Shown: positions 20,279-29,795, counted from the first letter of the stretch. The stretch is 64,000 bases of DNA from Stenotrophomonas maltophilia (GCF_001676385.1 NZ_LYVJ01000004.1:186001-250000); one strand, 5' to 3'. Notes: generated by a model not told the origin, from the sequence alone. Program-made: numbers and translations.

Positions 20279-20626
20279 ATGAGCGTTGTATCCATGACCT
20301 GGACCGGGTTTGCCGCCATGCTGCTCATTGCCGTGTCGTATGGCTGGCGCTGCGCCTACTCCACGTTGCGGCCGGCCCGGCACAGGCCTGTCACGTTCCT
20401 GTTCGGCGGCCTGTTCTTCCTGCTGGTGGCTCTTGCTTGCAGCTGGATGGCAGCGACCGCCATCAGCACCGGGCACGCCCACCTCAGCCATCGCCACTAC
20501 GGCACGCTGGATGCGTGGCGGGATACCGAACCGATGCTCTTCTGGTTGTGCATTGCGATGGAGTACTTGTCGGGACTCTTCATCTGCAGCTACGCCATCG
20601 CCCTCGTCGCGTTGATGGACCGGTAG
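20279..20626 (+). CDS. Small membrane protein, unknown function
   Basis: I chose the ATG at 20279 because an ACGGAG ribosome-binding site lies 8-13 nt upstream; an in-frame ATG at 20234 would add 15 residues. The 115-residue product has three hydrophobic segments (WTGFAAMLLIAVSYGW, FLFGGLFFLLVALACSWMA, MLFWLCIAMEYLSGLFICS) and little else. The loop between spans 2 and 3 is His-rich (STGHAHLSHRHYG) and could bind a metal. No family recognised. The stop is again a TAG inside GTAG. Confidence 0.55.
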   Translation: MSVVSMTWTGFAAMLLIAVSYGWRCAYSTLRPARHRPVTFLFGGLFFLLVALACSWMAATAISTGHAHLSHRHYGTLDAWRDTEPMLFWLCIAMEYLSGLFICSYAIALVALMDR

Positions 20627-20704
20627 ACCCTGCACGCCTGAGTCGGCAGGCTGGCTGCCAGAACCCATGTGGCAGAATGCCCTGGTCCCACTCATGGAAG
20701 ACCG

Positions 20705-21211
20705 ATGGCCATCACCCTGATTGCAGTGCTGCTGATCGAGACCGCCCTGTTGATGACCTGGGTGGCCGGCTATTTCCGCTGGGGCATCATCCTGTTCAAT
20801 GAGCGCATCGCGGCATCGCCGGCTCTCCAGGCCCGGCTCTCGCTGGGCAGCCTGGAACGCGACCTGCCGCAGGACAAGTGGCTGCGGCTGGCCTTCCATG
20901 CGCTACCCGACGGCAGCATGGCGTTCCGCGAGAGCTTCGCGCCAAGCTTCGGCCTGCGCTACTTCCCGGTAATGCGCGGCCGCATCGTGCCCAACACCCG
21001 GCGGCATGAGGTGCGGGTGATCGGGATGTGCAGCTGGTTCGTGGTGGTCCTGTCGCTGCTGCTGTTGCCGCTGGTGGCGGTGCGCCCGATGGCGGCGCCG
21101 ATGCTGCTGGTGCTGCCGCTGTTCCTGGCCAGCTATCTGATCCAGAAGCGGCGCTATGCCGCCATCGTCGAGGCGCTGCGCATGCAGTTGAAGGCGGAGT
21201 TTCCAACGTAG
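20705..21211 (+). CDS. Membrane protein, unknown function
   Basis: The 168-residue product from ATG 20705 has one N-terminal span (ITLIAVLLIETALLMTWVAG), a basic middle section of about 80 residues, and two closely spaced spans (MCSWFVVVLSLLLLPLVAV and MLLVLPLFLASYLI). A Lys/Arg-rich tail follows. It resembles inner-membrane proteins of unknown role. It may form a pair with the preceding membrane protein gene, 79 nt upstream. The stop TAG is part of the GTAG head of a repeat. Confidence 0.55.
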   Translation: MAITLIAVLLIETALLMTWVAGYFRWGIILFNERIAASPALQARLSLGSLERDLPQDKWLRLAFHALPDGSMAFRESFAPSFGLRYFPVMRGRIVPNTRRHEVRVIGMCSWFVVVLSLLLLPLVAVRPMAAPMLLVLPLFLASYLIQKRRYAAIVEALRMQLKAEFPT

Positions 21212-21279
21212 ATCCACGCCGTGCGTGGATGATCGCGAGCGCCAGGGCATCCGTGCCGACCAACGGTCGGCACCCACCA
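21208..21279. repeat. GTAG-headed hairpin followed by a CCACCA-tailed palindrome
   Basis: GTAGATCCACGC-CGT-GCGTGGAT at 21208 is a SMAG variant with a different stem. At 21253 GTGCCGACC-AAC-GGTCGGCAC is followed by CCACCA, the same plan as at 3504, 55199 and 62168. They lie between two converging genes. Confidence 0.7.
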
Positions 21280-21335
21280 GAGCTGGGCGCACCAGAGTCA
21301 GGCCACACCGGGCCGGCATCTGCCAGAGCAGGTTC

Positions 21336-24095
21336 TCAGCGGACCAGCACCGCTTCGCCGCTGGCGTCGGTGCGCATCGGTACCGGGTGCTGCTGGCGGA
21401 GCCATTGGGCCAGGTCGCGCGGGCTGAGCGGGCGCGAGTACAGGTAGCCCTGGATCTCGTCGCAGCCCTGGCGGCGCAGCATGTCCTCTTCCTGGTGCGT
21501 TTCCACACCTTCGGCCACCACCTTCATGCCCAACGCGTGGCCCAGGTGCACGATGGCCTGGGTCACTTCGGCCGTACCCGAATCATGCAGCATGCCCTGC
21601 ACGAAGCTGCGGTCGATCTTCAGGCGGCCAACCGGGAAGCGGTTGAGGTAGTGGAGATTGGAGAAGCCGGTACCGAAGTCGTCCACTGCCAGTGGCACGC
21701 CATGCCGCTCCAGCACGTCGAAGCAGTGGCGAAGCACATCGGTGTCACGGATCAGCGCCGATTCGGTCAGCTCAAGCTCCAGCCGCTGTGGCGGCCAGCC
21801 ATGGGCATGGCAGATTTCGATCACGCGCTCGGCGAAGCCGCGGTCCCGCAGCTGCACGGCCGATACATTCACCGCAATGCGGTTGAAGCGCAGGCCAGCA
21901 CGGTCCCAGGCAGCGGCCTGGCGGCAGGCCTCACCCAGCACCCAATCACCGATCCGCACGATTTCGCCGCATTTCTCGGCAATGGGGATGAACTCGGCCG
22001 GACTGCAGTAGCCGACGCCAGGCCGATGCCAGCGCAGCAGCGCCTCGATGGCCGGCGGCTCGCCATGGTGTGCATGCAGCAGCGGCTGGTAGGCGAGGCT
22101 GAACTCGTCGCGTTCAATCGCGCCGTGCAGCGCGTGCTCGACCTCCAGCCGGCGCTGGATGCGCGCCAGCGCATCCTGGCTGTAGTACTGGTAGGTGTTG
22201 CGCCCAGCCTCCTTGGCCGCGTACATCGCTGCATCTGCGGCACGCAGCAGGGAATCAAAATCGGCCTGCGCGTCGCCCAGCATCGCGATGCCGACGCTGG
22301 CGCCAACCTTCAGCGTGGTGTCGCCACGGCGCAGCGGTTCGGCCAGCGAGGCGATCAGCTTGCGTGCCACATGGCCGGCATCTTCCGGTTCCGCCAGGTC
22401 GCGCAGCACCACGATGAATTCATCGCCACTGAAGCGGCCGAACAGGTCGTTGTTGCGCAGGTTCTGGTGCAGGCGCGTAGCGGCGGCTTTCAGCAGGGCG
22501 TCGCCGGTGGCGTGGCCGAAGCTGTCGTTGATGGTCTTGAACCCGTCCAGGTCGATGAACAGCATCGCCAGCGAGGTACCGCGATCGCGCGCTTCCTCGA
22601 TGGCCTCTGCGGTCTGCTCGCCCAGCAGCACGCGGTTGGGCAGGCCGGTCAGCAGATCGTAGTGGGCCAGCAGCTCGATGCGCTCGTTGGCTTCGCGCTC
22701 GCGGGTGATGTCACGGAACAGCACCACGAAGCGTGGCGGCAGCCCATCGCGGCGATCCAGCTCGATCAGCACCTGCACCCACACGCGCAGGCCGGACTGG
22801 CGGTAGAAGCACAGGTCCAGCTGCTCGGGCAGCCCGCCGCCGGCAATCCGGCCCAGCGCCGCCTCGAAGGCGTTGCGCGAGTCCTCGGTATACAGCGCCA
22901 GCGCCTGGTCAAGGGTAATCGGCTCCTTGCGCAGGCCGTGGATGCGGTAGCACTCCTCGGTCCACTGCATGTGGCGGGTCTGCACTTCGATCTCGCAGCC
23001 ACCAATCCGGCCCAGCGCGGAGACCCGGTTGAGCAGTTCGGTCCGCCAGCGGATCAGCGCGTCGGTCTGGTGCTGCTCGGTGATGTTCTGCACCTGGCCC
23101 AGCAGTCGTTTCGGCTGCCCGGCCCTGTCCAGCAACGGTTGCATCCACAGCCGCAGATGCTGCGAGGGCTCGGTGCCACGGGTCAGTTCCAGCTCGAGGT
23201 CGGCGGCGCGGCCATCACGCCACAGTCGCCGCCACGCCGCGCGCAGTGCGCCGCGCGATCGCGGGTGCAGCTGCTTCAGCCAGCGTCGCTGGCCGGGCAC
23301 GGCCCCCTGCTCCAGCGCAAGCAGCGAACGCAGCTCCGGCGACCACCAGAAGTGGCCGCTGTCCGGGTCGAACGACCAGCTCCCCATGCTGGCGATGCGC
23401 TGCGCCTCGATAAGATGCAGCTGCTGCTCCTGCAGCAGGGCTTCCAGCTGCTTCTGCTGTTCCATGTCGGTATGCGTGCCGACCATGCGCAGTGGCTGGC
23501 CGTCAGCGGTGCGTGCGACCACGCGGCCGCGCCCCAGCACCCAGCGCCACTGGCCATCGGCCTGGCGGAAGCGGAACTGCGCGCTGTACTGCTCGCTAGA
23601 CCCGCGCAGGTGCTGATCAAGCGCGTCGCGCACCCGCGCGACGTCTTCGCTGTGCACCCGTGCCAGCATCCCGGCAGCGCCATCATCGGCCAGAGCTGGC
23701 GTCCGCGTCACGTGGTCGCGGGGAATGTCCCAGTCCCACAGGCTGTGGCCTGCACTGTCGAGGGCCAGTTCCCAGCGCCCTCCCCCTTCGACCGGCACCG
23801 GTTCGGGGACACTCAAGGTGAAGGCCAGCAGGTTGCCGTCGCCATCGTGCACCGCGCGCAGGTGGCCGTCGTAGTGGCCGCGCGGACCGCCAGGCAACGT
23901 GCAGGCGACCAGGCCGCCATCGGCCGCAAGCAGGCGCAGGTCTTCCAGCATCGGCGCGTACGCGGCGACCGTCGCGGGCAGGCCGTGTTCGCGCGCAGCC
24001 GGATTGGCCGCCAGTGGCCTGCCCATGCGGTCGACGATGACCAGCGCCGACGCGAGCGGGTGCTGCAGCAGGCTGGCGATGATCCCTTGGTCCAC
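21336..24095 (-). CDS. PAS-GGDEF-EAL cyclic-di-GMP signalling protein
   Basis: The 919-residue protein carries at least three PAS/PAC-type modules in its first 480 residues (ELALDSAGHSLWDWDIPRD; SMGSWSFDPDSGHFWW; GGCEIEVQTRHMQWTEECY), then a GGDEF domain with SGDEF near residue 556. An EAL domain follows with intact landmarks (EALLRW near 680, NVSAVQL, DDFGTGFSNL, KIDRSFV, EGVET). The EAL half should therefore be an active phosphodiesterase; cyclase activity with SGDEF instead of GGDEF is uncertain. No membrane span, so it is cytoplasmic. The start is a GTG at 24095 with CGGAG upstream. It is divergent from the sensor kinase gene at 24227. Confidence 0.9.
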   Translation of the reverse strand: MDQGIIASLLQHPLASALVIVDRMGRPLAANPAAREHGLPATVAAYAPMLEDLRLLAADGGLVACTLPGGPRGHYDGHLRAVHDGDGNLLAFTLSVPEPVPVEGGGRWELALDSAGHSLWDWDIPRDHVTRTPALADDGAAGMLARVHSEDVARVRDALDQHLRGSSEQYSAQFRFRQADGQWRWVLGRGRVVARTADGQPLRMVGTHTDMEQQKQLEALLQEQQLHLIEAQRIASMGSWSFDPDSGHFWWSPELRSLLALEQGAVPGQRRWLKQLHPRSRGALRAAWRRLWRDGRAADLELELTRGTEPSQHLRLWMQPLLDRAGQPKRLLGQVQNITEQHQTDALIRWRTELLNRVSALGRIGGCEIEVQTRHMQWTEECYRIHGLRKEPITLDQALALYTEDSRNAFEAALGRIAGGGLPEQLDLCFYRQSGLRVWVQVLIELDRRDGLPPRFVVLFRDITREREANERIELLAHYDLLTGLPNRVLLGEQTAEAIEEARDRGTSLAMLFIDLDGFKTINDSFGHATGDALLKAAATRLHQNLRNNDLFGRFSGDEFIVVLRDLAEPEDAGHVARKLIASLAEPLRRGDTTLKVGASVGIAMLGDAQADFDSLLRAADAAMYAAKEAGRNTYQYYSQDALARIQRRLEVEHALHGAIERDEFSLAYQPLLHAHHGEPPAIEALLRWHRPGVGYCSPAEFIPIAEKCGEIVRIGDWVLGEACRQAAAWDRAGLRFNRIAVNVSAVQLRDRGFAERVIEICHAHGWPPQRLELELTESALIRDTDVLRHCFDVLERHGVPLAVDDFGTGFSNLHYLNRFPVGRLKIDRSFVQGMLHDSGTAEVTQAIVHLGHALGMKVVAEGVETHQEEDMLRRQGCDEIQGYLYSRPLSPRDLAQWLRQQHPVPMRTDASGEAVLVR

Positions 24096-24226
24096 GCGAT
24101 CTTGCTCCGGATGACTCGCCCGTCAGCGGGGCACGCAGTGGTTAGCGGCGCCGGTGACGGATAATTGAGTGGCCAGGGCACACCCGCGCGGTAAGATGGC
24201 CGGCGCCCCTTTCCCGCTCCCTGTCC

Positions 24227-26329
24227 ATGCCTGCAGAACCGACCGGCAACGCCCCTGTTCCCGACCCGCGGATGGCCCAGGCGCTCAGCCGCGACCGGCG
24301 GCGGGTGGTGCTGGCTTACCTGGCGATGGCGCTGGCCTGGATCATCTCCACCGACAGCGCGGTGCGGGCCCTGGTGCCCGATCCACAGCAGGCTGCGCTG
24401 TGGCAGGGCCTGAAGGGCTCGTTCTTCGCCGTGGCCAGTGCTGGCCTGCTGTATTTCCTGCTGCGCCCGTTGGCCGAGCACGCGCTGCATACGCACGCGC
24501 GCCAGCAGGCCTCGGAACTTCGCCTGCGGCAGATGTTCGAAGGCAACCCGGGCCCGGTGCTGGTCTACGACCTGGACACCCTGGCCATCCTTGACGCGAA
24601 CCCCGCCGCCTGCAGTGCGTTCGGCTGGGATCGCGAGGCGCTGCTGGAACAGACCATCAACGTGCTGTGGCCGCCCGGCCAGGATCAGGCCCTGCAGACC
24701 AAGCTGGAGGCGATCCGGGAAGCACCGGAGCAGCTGTGCATCCTGCGTGCCCAGCTGCAGCTGCGCGATGGCAGCCTGCGGCACATGGAGCTGCGTTCCA
24801 ACGCGATCAGCTACGACGGCCACAACGCCCGCTTGTTGATCGCAATCGACCGCACGGCCGAGGACCTGGCCCAGCAGCGACGCGACCAGGCGCTGGCGCG
24901 GGTCGAGGAAGCCCATGAGCTGGCCCGCATCGGTGCGTGGGAGCTGGATCCGTCGACCGGCCTGGGCCGCTATTCCAAGCAGGTCTACCACTTGCTCGGC
25001 CGCCGGCCGCCCGAAGCACGACGCTGGCACCGCTTCGACGAGCTGCTGGTGCCGGCCGACCCCGCCACCGCAGGCCAGACCGAACAGCTGCTGGCCGAGC
25101 TGTGCTGTGGCGAGCCGGTGCAGGTGGACGTCCTGCTGCCACTGCTGTCGATGGATGGCCGGGCGCTGATGGTCCATCTGCGCGCCACCAGCGGTCTCGA
25201 CGAGGCCGGCCGCAGCCGCGTGCTGGGAACCCTGCAGGATGTGACCGAACGCGAGCAGTCGCGACGCCTGCTGCGCGAACGCGAGGAGCAGTTCCGCGAA
25301 CTGGTGCGGGTGCTGCCCGATGGCGTCGTGATCCTTTCCGACGAACACGTGCTGTACGCCAATGCCTGGGCCGCCAGCCTGTTCGGCTATGGCGGCCATG
25401 CGCTGCTCGGCGAGCCGCTGTCGGCGCTGGTCGCGCCGGAAGATCTGGCGCGGGTGCGCAACCAGCTGAACGCCGGGCAGCCGCTGCTGGGGCCCGGCCA
25501 CAGCCGCGTGGTCGCGATGCAGCGCGCCGATGGCCGTCGCTTCCATGCAGGGCTGTCGGCGGGCGGAGTCCGCTATGGTGGCCGCGACTGCACCCTGCTG
25601 ATCGTGCGCGACCTCAGCGATGCCGAGCGGACCCGCAGCGCCCTGGAAACGAGCAACCGCGAACTGCAGGCGATGGCGGGCCGCCTGTTCTCGCTTCAGG
25701 AGGACGAGCGCCGGGCGATCTCGCGCGACCTGCACGACGACATCGGCCAGGCGATTACGGCGATCAAGCTGTCCGCCTGTGCAGCGCAGGACGAGGATGA
25801 CCCGCAGCGCCGTGGCGAGGACCTGGCCCAGATCGTCAGTCTGGCCGACACGACCGTGGCCAAGCTGCGCGACATCTCGACCCTGCTGCGCCCGCCGCAG
25901 CTGGACGCACTGGGCCTGGAGGCTGCCCTGAGCTGGCAGGCGCGCGTGCTGTTCCGCTCCTCGCCCGTGCAGCTGCTGGCGGGAATCGAGCCGTTGCCAC
26001 ACCGTCCGGACACCAGCATCGAACAGGCCTGTTTCCGCATTGCGCAGGAAAGCCTGACCAACGTGCTGCGCCATGCCCGTGCCAGCCAGGTGGAGCTGCT
26101 GCTGCAGGATGCCGGCGAGCACGGGCTGCACCTGCAGATCCGTGACGACGGCGAGGGCTTCGACCCCGAGGGTCCACGTGGCCTCGGCCTGATCGTGATG
26201 CGCGAACGCGCACAGAGCGTTGGGGGCCACGTACGGATTGAATCCGCGCACGGCGAGGGCACGCTGATCGACGTCCATCTTCCCTACCAGGCGGCCAGCG
26301 TGGCCGCCGTCGAGTCACCGGAATACTGA
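24227..26329 (+). CDS. ravS: PAS-containing sensor histidine kinase, RavS-like
   Basis: The 700-residue protein starts with two membrane spans (AYLAMALAWIISTDSAV; GSFFAVASAGLLYFLLRPL). Three PAS-like domains follow (RQMFEGNPGPVLVYDLDTL; ARIGAWELDPSTGLGRYSK; FRELVRVLPDGVVILSDEH), and then a HisKA_3 dimerisation domain with phospho-acceptor His503 in SRDLHDDIGQA. The HATPase domain shows RIAQESLTNVLRHAR and DDGEGFDP. The gene after it, 4 nt downstream, carries a receiver domain and is the obvious target. The pairing and the position beside the flagellar locus resemble ravS/ravR of Xanthomonas; the name is by context and architecture and is tentative. Confidence 0.7.
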   Translation: MPAEPTGNAPVPDPRMAQALSRDRRRVVLAYLAMALAWIISTDSAVRALVPDPQQAALWQGLKGSFFAVASAGLLYFLLRPLAEHALHTHARQQASELRLRQMFEGNPGPVLVYDLDTLAILDANPAACSAFGWDREALLEQTINVLWPPGQDQALQTKLEAIREAPEQLCILRAQLQLRDGSLRHMELRSNAISYDGHNARLLIAIDRTAEDLAQQRRDQALARVEEAHELARIGAWELDPSTGLGRYSKQVYHLLGRRPPEARRWHRFDELLVPADPATAGQTEQLLAELCCGEPVQVDVLLPLLSMDGRALMVHLRATSGLDEAGRSRVLGTLQDVTEREQSRRLLREREEQFRELVRVLPDGVVILSDEHVLYANAWAASLFGYGGHALLGEPLSALVAPEDLARVRNQLNAGQPLLGPGHSRVVAMQRADGRRFHAGLSAGGVRYGGRDCTLLIVRDLSDAERTRSALETSNRELQAMAGRLFSLQEDERRAISRDLHDDIGQAITAIKLSACAAQDEDDPQRRGEDLAQIVSLADTTVAKLRDISTLLRPPQLDALGLEAALSWQARVLFRSSPVQLLAGIEPLPHRPDTSIEQACFRIAQESLTNVLRHARASQVELLLQDAGEHGLHLQIRDDGEGFDPEGPRGLGLIVMRERAQSVGGHVRIESAHGEGTLIDVHLPYQAASVAAVESPEY

Positions 26330-26333
26330 GCCT

Positions 26334-28106
26334 ATGTGGAATCCCAACCTGCCCCCGGTCAGCATCGACGACGCTCCCGACCGCCTCGGCGCGGGCAATC
26401 CCGAGCTGCAGGCGATGGTCGCTGAAGCGGCCTCGGGCGGCACTGCGCTGATGCTGATGCATGTGGACATCGACCACTTTGCTTCGGTGAACGAGAACAT
26501 GAGCGCTGACGTCGGCGACCAGGCGCTGGTGCTGGTGGCGCAGCGCCTGCAGTCCTACCTGCGCGGGCGCGGCAAGCTGTGGCGGCACGGCAGCGACGAG
26601 TTCCTGATCGCGGTGCCGCGCACCACCGACGTGCCGCTGCCGGAGGACTTCGCCGAGGAGATCCGGCAGCAGATGGAGCTGCCGCTGTCGGTGCTGCCGT
26701 ACACGCTGTTCATGACCGGGAAACTGGGCGTGAGCCTGTGCCCGGAACATGCCAGCAATGCCTCGCGCCTGCTTGACCATGCCGAGGACGCGCTGTACCA
26801 GGCAGCCCGCGAAGGTGGCAATGCCGTGCGCATCCATGCGGTTGATACCCCGCCGAGTGCCCACAGCGAAAGCATCATCGCCCGCCAGATCGTCGACGCC
26901 ATTCCCAATGGCGAGCTGAAGCTGCGCTACCAACCCCTGGTCAGCGCCCGCGACGGGCATGTGGTCGGCATGGAAGCGCTGCTGCGCTGGCAGTCGCCGA
27001 CCCTGGGCATGCTGGTACCGGAACGCTTCATGCGCACCGCCGAACGACTCGGCATCATCGTGCAGATCGGCACCTGGGTTCTGGAAGGGGCGCTGAAGCA
27101 GGCCCGCCTGTGGCGCGACCAGGGCTTTGATGACTTTACCATCGCCGTGAACGTCTCGACCCTGCAGCTGTTGCGGCCGAACTTCTTCGCCGAGGTGATG
27201 TCACTGATGCAGACGGCCGGTGTGCCGGCGCACATGCTCACCCTGGAGATCAACGAAAGTGCGCTGACCAACAACGTCAATTTCGTGCACGAGACGCTGG
27301 CCAACCTGCGCAATGAAGGCATCAGCCTGAGCCTGGACAATTTCGGAACCGGTGATTCCAGCCTCAGCGCGCTGGTGCGCTACCCGGTGGACAAGCTGAA
27401 GATCGACCGCAGCTTCATCAAGAGCGCGCCGGCCGGCAACCGCGAGGCGGCCATTGCCCGCGCGATCATCGCCATGGGCCACCAGCTGGGCATGACGGTG
27501 ATCGCCAACGGCGTGGAGTCGCAGGCGCAGCTTGGCTTCCTGCGCCGCAACGACTGCGACGTGTTCCAGGGCTACCTGTTCGGCGAGCCGATGTCGGCCG
27601 ATGCTGCCGGCATGACCCTGCGCCGCCGCTACCTGCGCCCGGAGGCCTTCGCCGAGACGCGCCCGGACCGCACGCTGTTGCTGCTGGACGACGAAGAGAA
27701 CGTGCTGCGCTCGCTGGTGCGCCTGTTCCGCCGCGATGGCTACCGCATCCTGGCCGCGGGCAACGTGCGCGATGCGTTCGACCTGCTGGCGATCAACGAC
27801 GTGCAGGTGATCCTGTCCGATCAGCGCATGAGCGACATGAGCGGAACCGAATTCCTGGGCCGGGTGAAGATGCTGTACCCGGACACGATCCGCCTGGTGC
27901 TGTCCGGCTATACCGATCTGAACACGGTGACCGACGCGATCAACCGCGGCGCGATCTACCGCTTCCTGACCAAGCCATGGAACGACGACGAGCTGCGCAA
28001 GCACATCCACCAGGCCTTCCGCACCTACGAGGAGCAGCGCCGCAGCAACGCCGGGCCAACGCCGGTGGAAAGCGGGGATGGCGGCGAGGACCGGCCATTA
28101 CGGTGA
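26334..28106 (+). CDS. ravR: Degenerate GGDEF-EAL protein with C-terminal receiver domain, RavR-like
   Basis: The 590 residues hold a GGDEF-type domain with GSDEF (86-90), an EAL domain (EAL at 214-216) and a C-terminal receiver with acidic pocket LLDDEEN (about 450), phospho-acceptor Asp496 (LSDQRM) and Lys in LTKPW. The EAL domain keeps EALLRW, NVST and KIDRSF. But Asn336 stands where the second Asp of DDFGTG is expected, and Asn392 where the first Glu of EGVET is expected; both positions are catalytic in characterised EAL enzymes such as RocR. I expect weak or no phosphodiesterase activity. Xanthomonas RavR has been described as a working phosphodiesterase, so this needs comparison. It is transcribed with the kinase gene 4 nt upstream. 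Confidence 0.75.
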   Translation: MWNPNLPPVSIDDAPDRLGAGNPELQAMVAEAASGGTALMLMHVDIDHFASVNENMSADVGDQALVLVAQRLQSYLRGRGKLWRHGSDEFLIAVPRTTDVPLPEDFAEEIRQQMELPLSVLPYTLFMTGKLGVSLCPEHASNASRLLDHAEDALYQAAREGGNAVRIHAVDTPPSAHSESIIARQIVDAIPNGELKLRYQPLVSARDGHVVGMEALLRWQSPTLGMLVPERFMRTAERLGIIVQIGTWVLEGALKQARLWRDQGFDDFTIAVNVSTLQLLRPNFFAEVMSLMQTAGVPAHMLTLEINESALTNNVNFVHETLANLRNEGISLSLDNFGTGDSSLSALVRYPVDKLKIDRSFIKSAPAGNREAAIARAIIAMGHQLGMTVIANGVESQAQLGFLRRNDCDVFQGYLFGEPMSADAAGMTLRRRYLRPEAFAETRPDRTLLLLDDEENVLRSLVRLFRRDGYRILAAGNVRDAFDLLAINDVQVILSDQRMSDMSGTEFLGRVKMLYPDTIRLVLSGYTDLNTVTDAINRGAIYRFLTKPWNDDELRKHIHQAFRTYEEQRRSNAGPTPVESGDGGEDRPLR

Positions 28107-28115
28107 CCCACCTGT

Positions 28116-28138
28116 AGAGTCGAGCATGGCTCGACTCT
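28116..28138. repeat. Perfect SMAG-type hairpin between ravR-like and the second kinase gene
   Basis: AGAGTCGAGC-ATG-GCTCGACTCT, a 10-bp perfect stem preceded by GT, 10 nt after the ravR-like stop, between converging genes. It probably serves as a two-way terminator. Confidence 0.75.
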
Positions 28139-28150
28139 GCAGAGCCGCAG

Positions 28151-29371
28151 TCAGCGCGGCTGCTTCACCGGCAGCACCACGCGGAAGCGCGAGCCCACGC
28201 CCGGCGTGCTGTCGAGATCGATGCGGCCGTGGTGCTTGTTGATGATGCTGTAGGAGATCGACAGGCCCAGGCCGGTGCCACTGCCCACCGGCTTGGTGGT
28301 GAAAAAGGGGTCGAAGATGCGCTGGCGGAGTTCCGGAGAAATGCCGCCGCCGCTGTCTTCAAACTCGACCCAGACGTGGTCGCCGTCCACGCCGGTACGC
28401 ACGGTGATGGTGCCGCGCTCGGCAATGGCGTGGCCAGCATTGAGCAGCAGGTTCATGTAGACCTGGTTCAGTTCCGACGGCAGGCATTCCACCAGCGGCA
28501 GCTGGCCGAACTCGCGCACCAGGGTGACCTTGTACTTGAGCTCGTTCCAGATGATGTTGATGGTCGACTCCAGCCCGGCGTGCAGATCGACCAGCTTCCA
28601 CGACTCGTCACGGCCGGAATAGGAGAAGTCCTTCAGGTCGCGCACGATGCGCGTCACGCGCTCGATCCCTTCGCGTGATTCGGCCATCAGCTGCGGCAGG
28701 TCGCGGCTGATGAAGTCGATGTCCAGGCGGTCACGGATATCGTCGATTTCCGGAATCAGGGCCTTCGGGTCCGGCGCGCGCAGGGCGCGTTCGTAGGCCT
28801 CGATGACGGTGAACAGGCTGCGCAGGTACTCCTGCAGGCTGCCCAGGTTGGAGTGCACGTAACCGATCGGGTTGTTGATCTCATGCGCAACACCGGCGGC
28901 GAGCTGGCCGATGGAGGCCATCTTTTCCGACTGCAGCAGCTTTTCCTGGGTGCCGTTCAGGCGCAGGTAGGCCTGGCGCAGTTCGGCGTGGCGCTGCTGC
29001 AGCTCACGCTCATAGTCTTCCTGACCTTCGATGTGGCGGAACAGGGCCAGGAAATGCCCCTGGCCGGCCAGGCCATGGTGGTACAGATGGGCGATGACCA
29101 CTCCCTCGCCGAGGGGCAGGCTGCCATTCCAGTGACCATGCTGGCGGGCGTGTTCCAGGGCATCGGGAGGCAGCAGTTCGCGCAGGCGCTGCGGCGGCGG
29201 CGGCCCTCCCTCCTGCCCGTTCGCGAGCAGGCTCTGTGCCGCTGGGTTGGCCAGGGCCACCCGGCCATCGTCGGTGAACAGCAGCAGTCCCTCGCGCAGG
29301 CGCTCGAACAGCGCCTGCAGCACCGGTTGCGGCGGGAGGGGAGCGGTAACCAGGGCGTTGGCAGCGGACAC
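28151..29371 (-). CDS. ravA: Cytoplasmic sensor histidine kinase, RavA-like
   Basis: The 406-residue protein has an N-terminal PAS-like domain ([20 protein letters not shown]), a coiled coil, a HisKA domain with phospho-acceptor His163 ([14 protein letters not shown]) and a HATPase domain ([41 protein letters not shown]). There is no membrane span or signal peptide, so it senses an internal signal or works with another protein. No regulator gene is adjacent on the same strand. The nearest receiver is the RavR-like protein that converges on it. By position it may correspond to RavA of Xanthomonas; the name is tentative. The start is GTG or a nearby codon. Confidence 0.68.
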   Translation of the reverse strand: MSAANALVTAPLPPQPVLQALFERLREGLLLFTDDGRVALANPAAQSLLANGQEGGPPPPQRLRELLPPDALEHARQHGHWNGSLPLGEGVVIAHLYHHGLAGQGHFLALFRHIEGQEDYERELQQRHAELRQAYLRLNGTQEKLLQSEKMASIGQLAAGVAHEINNPIGYVHSNLGSLQEYLRSLFTVIEAYERALRAPDPKALIPEIDDIRDRLDIDFISRDLPQLMAESREGIERVTRIVRDLKDFSYSGRDESWKLVDLHAGLESTINIIWNELKYKVTLVREFGQLPLVECLPSELNQVYMNLLLNAGHAIAERGTITVRTGVDGDHVWVEFEDSGGGISPELRQRIFDPFFTTKPVGSGTGLGLSISYSIINKHHGRIDLDSTPGVGSRFRVVLPVKQPR

Positions 29372-29456
29372 GGCAACTCGGGACGTTGGAACAGGCGCCC
29401 AATATACGCCGTCGTGCAGCCAGGTTCAGCCCGCAGCAGACAGCGGGCCGCAGGAG

Positions 29457-29795
29457 TCAGGCCACGGCGAGCGGTCGCCGCGCGGTGACGGTGTGAGCCT
29501 GCCCCCTGGCGTCGTAAGCAGACGCGTCTTCGCTGCGGCCCAACTGGCGGAGTGCCCAGTTGACCTCCCGGCGCCGCCGCGACAGCAGCACGCCATTGGC
29601 GCGGTTGCGCTCGGCCAGCACCTGCAGCTCCTCGCCCTGCCCTACCGGCGGCGCGCCTTCCAGCGCCCGCAGCGCTTCCAGCTTGGCGCCGGTCGCCCGG
29701 ATCAGCGCGTGCACGTCGTGCTCGACCAGTGCCTGGCGTTCAACCTCCAAGGCCTGGGCCAGGCGCTGCAGCGGCTCGCTCATCGCCGCAGTCAT
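29457..29795 (-). CDS. flgN: Flagellar export chaperone FlgN
   Basis: The 112-residue helical protein fits FlgN, the chaperone for the hook-filament junction proteins FlgK and FlgL. It shows the family pattern of an N-terminal helix (LQRLAQALEVERQALVEHD) and a central VLAERNRANGVLLSRRRREV. Its ATG overlaps the flgM stop (ATGA), the usual flgM-flgN arrangement. It is followed by the minus-strand kinase gene 85 nt further on. Confidence 0.88.
   Translation of the reverse strand: MTAAMSEPLQRLAQALEVERQALVEHDVHALIRATGAKLEALRALEGAPPVGQGEELQVLAERNRANGVLLSRRRREVNWALRQLGRSEDASAYDARGQAHTVTARRPLAVA

Noticed and set aside
21225..24164. A 979-codon open frame on the plus strand, longer than the gene it overlaps
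   Set aside because: It is antisense to the PAS-GGDEF-EAL gene. The translation is Gln/His/Arg/Ala-rich with no domains, the usual shadow in high-GC DNA. The minus-strand protein has clear domains.
23813..26278. An 821-codon open frame on the minus strand
   Set aside because: Antisense to the kinase gene at 24227 and extending through the intergenic space. No domain match, and composition typical of a shadow frame.
28151..29371. The second kinase as the partner of FleQ in an FleS/FleR-like pair
   Set aside because: It lies 24 kb from fleQ, and the FleQ receiver-like domain lacks a phospho-acceptor. The RavA-like assignment by position fits better, although it is not proven.
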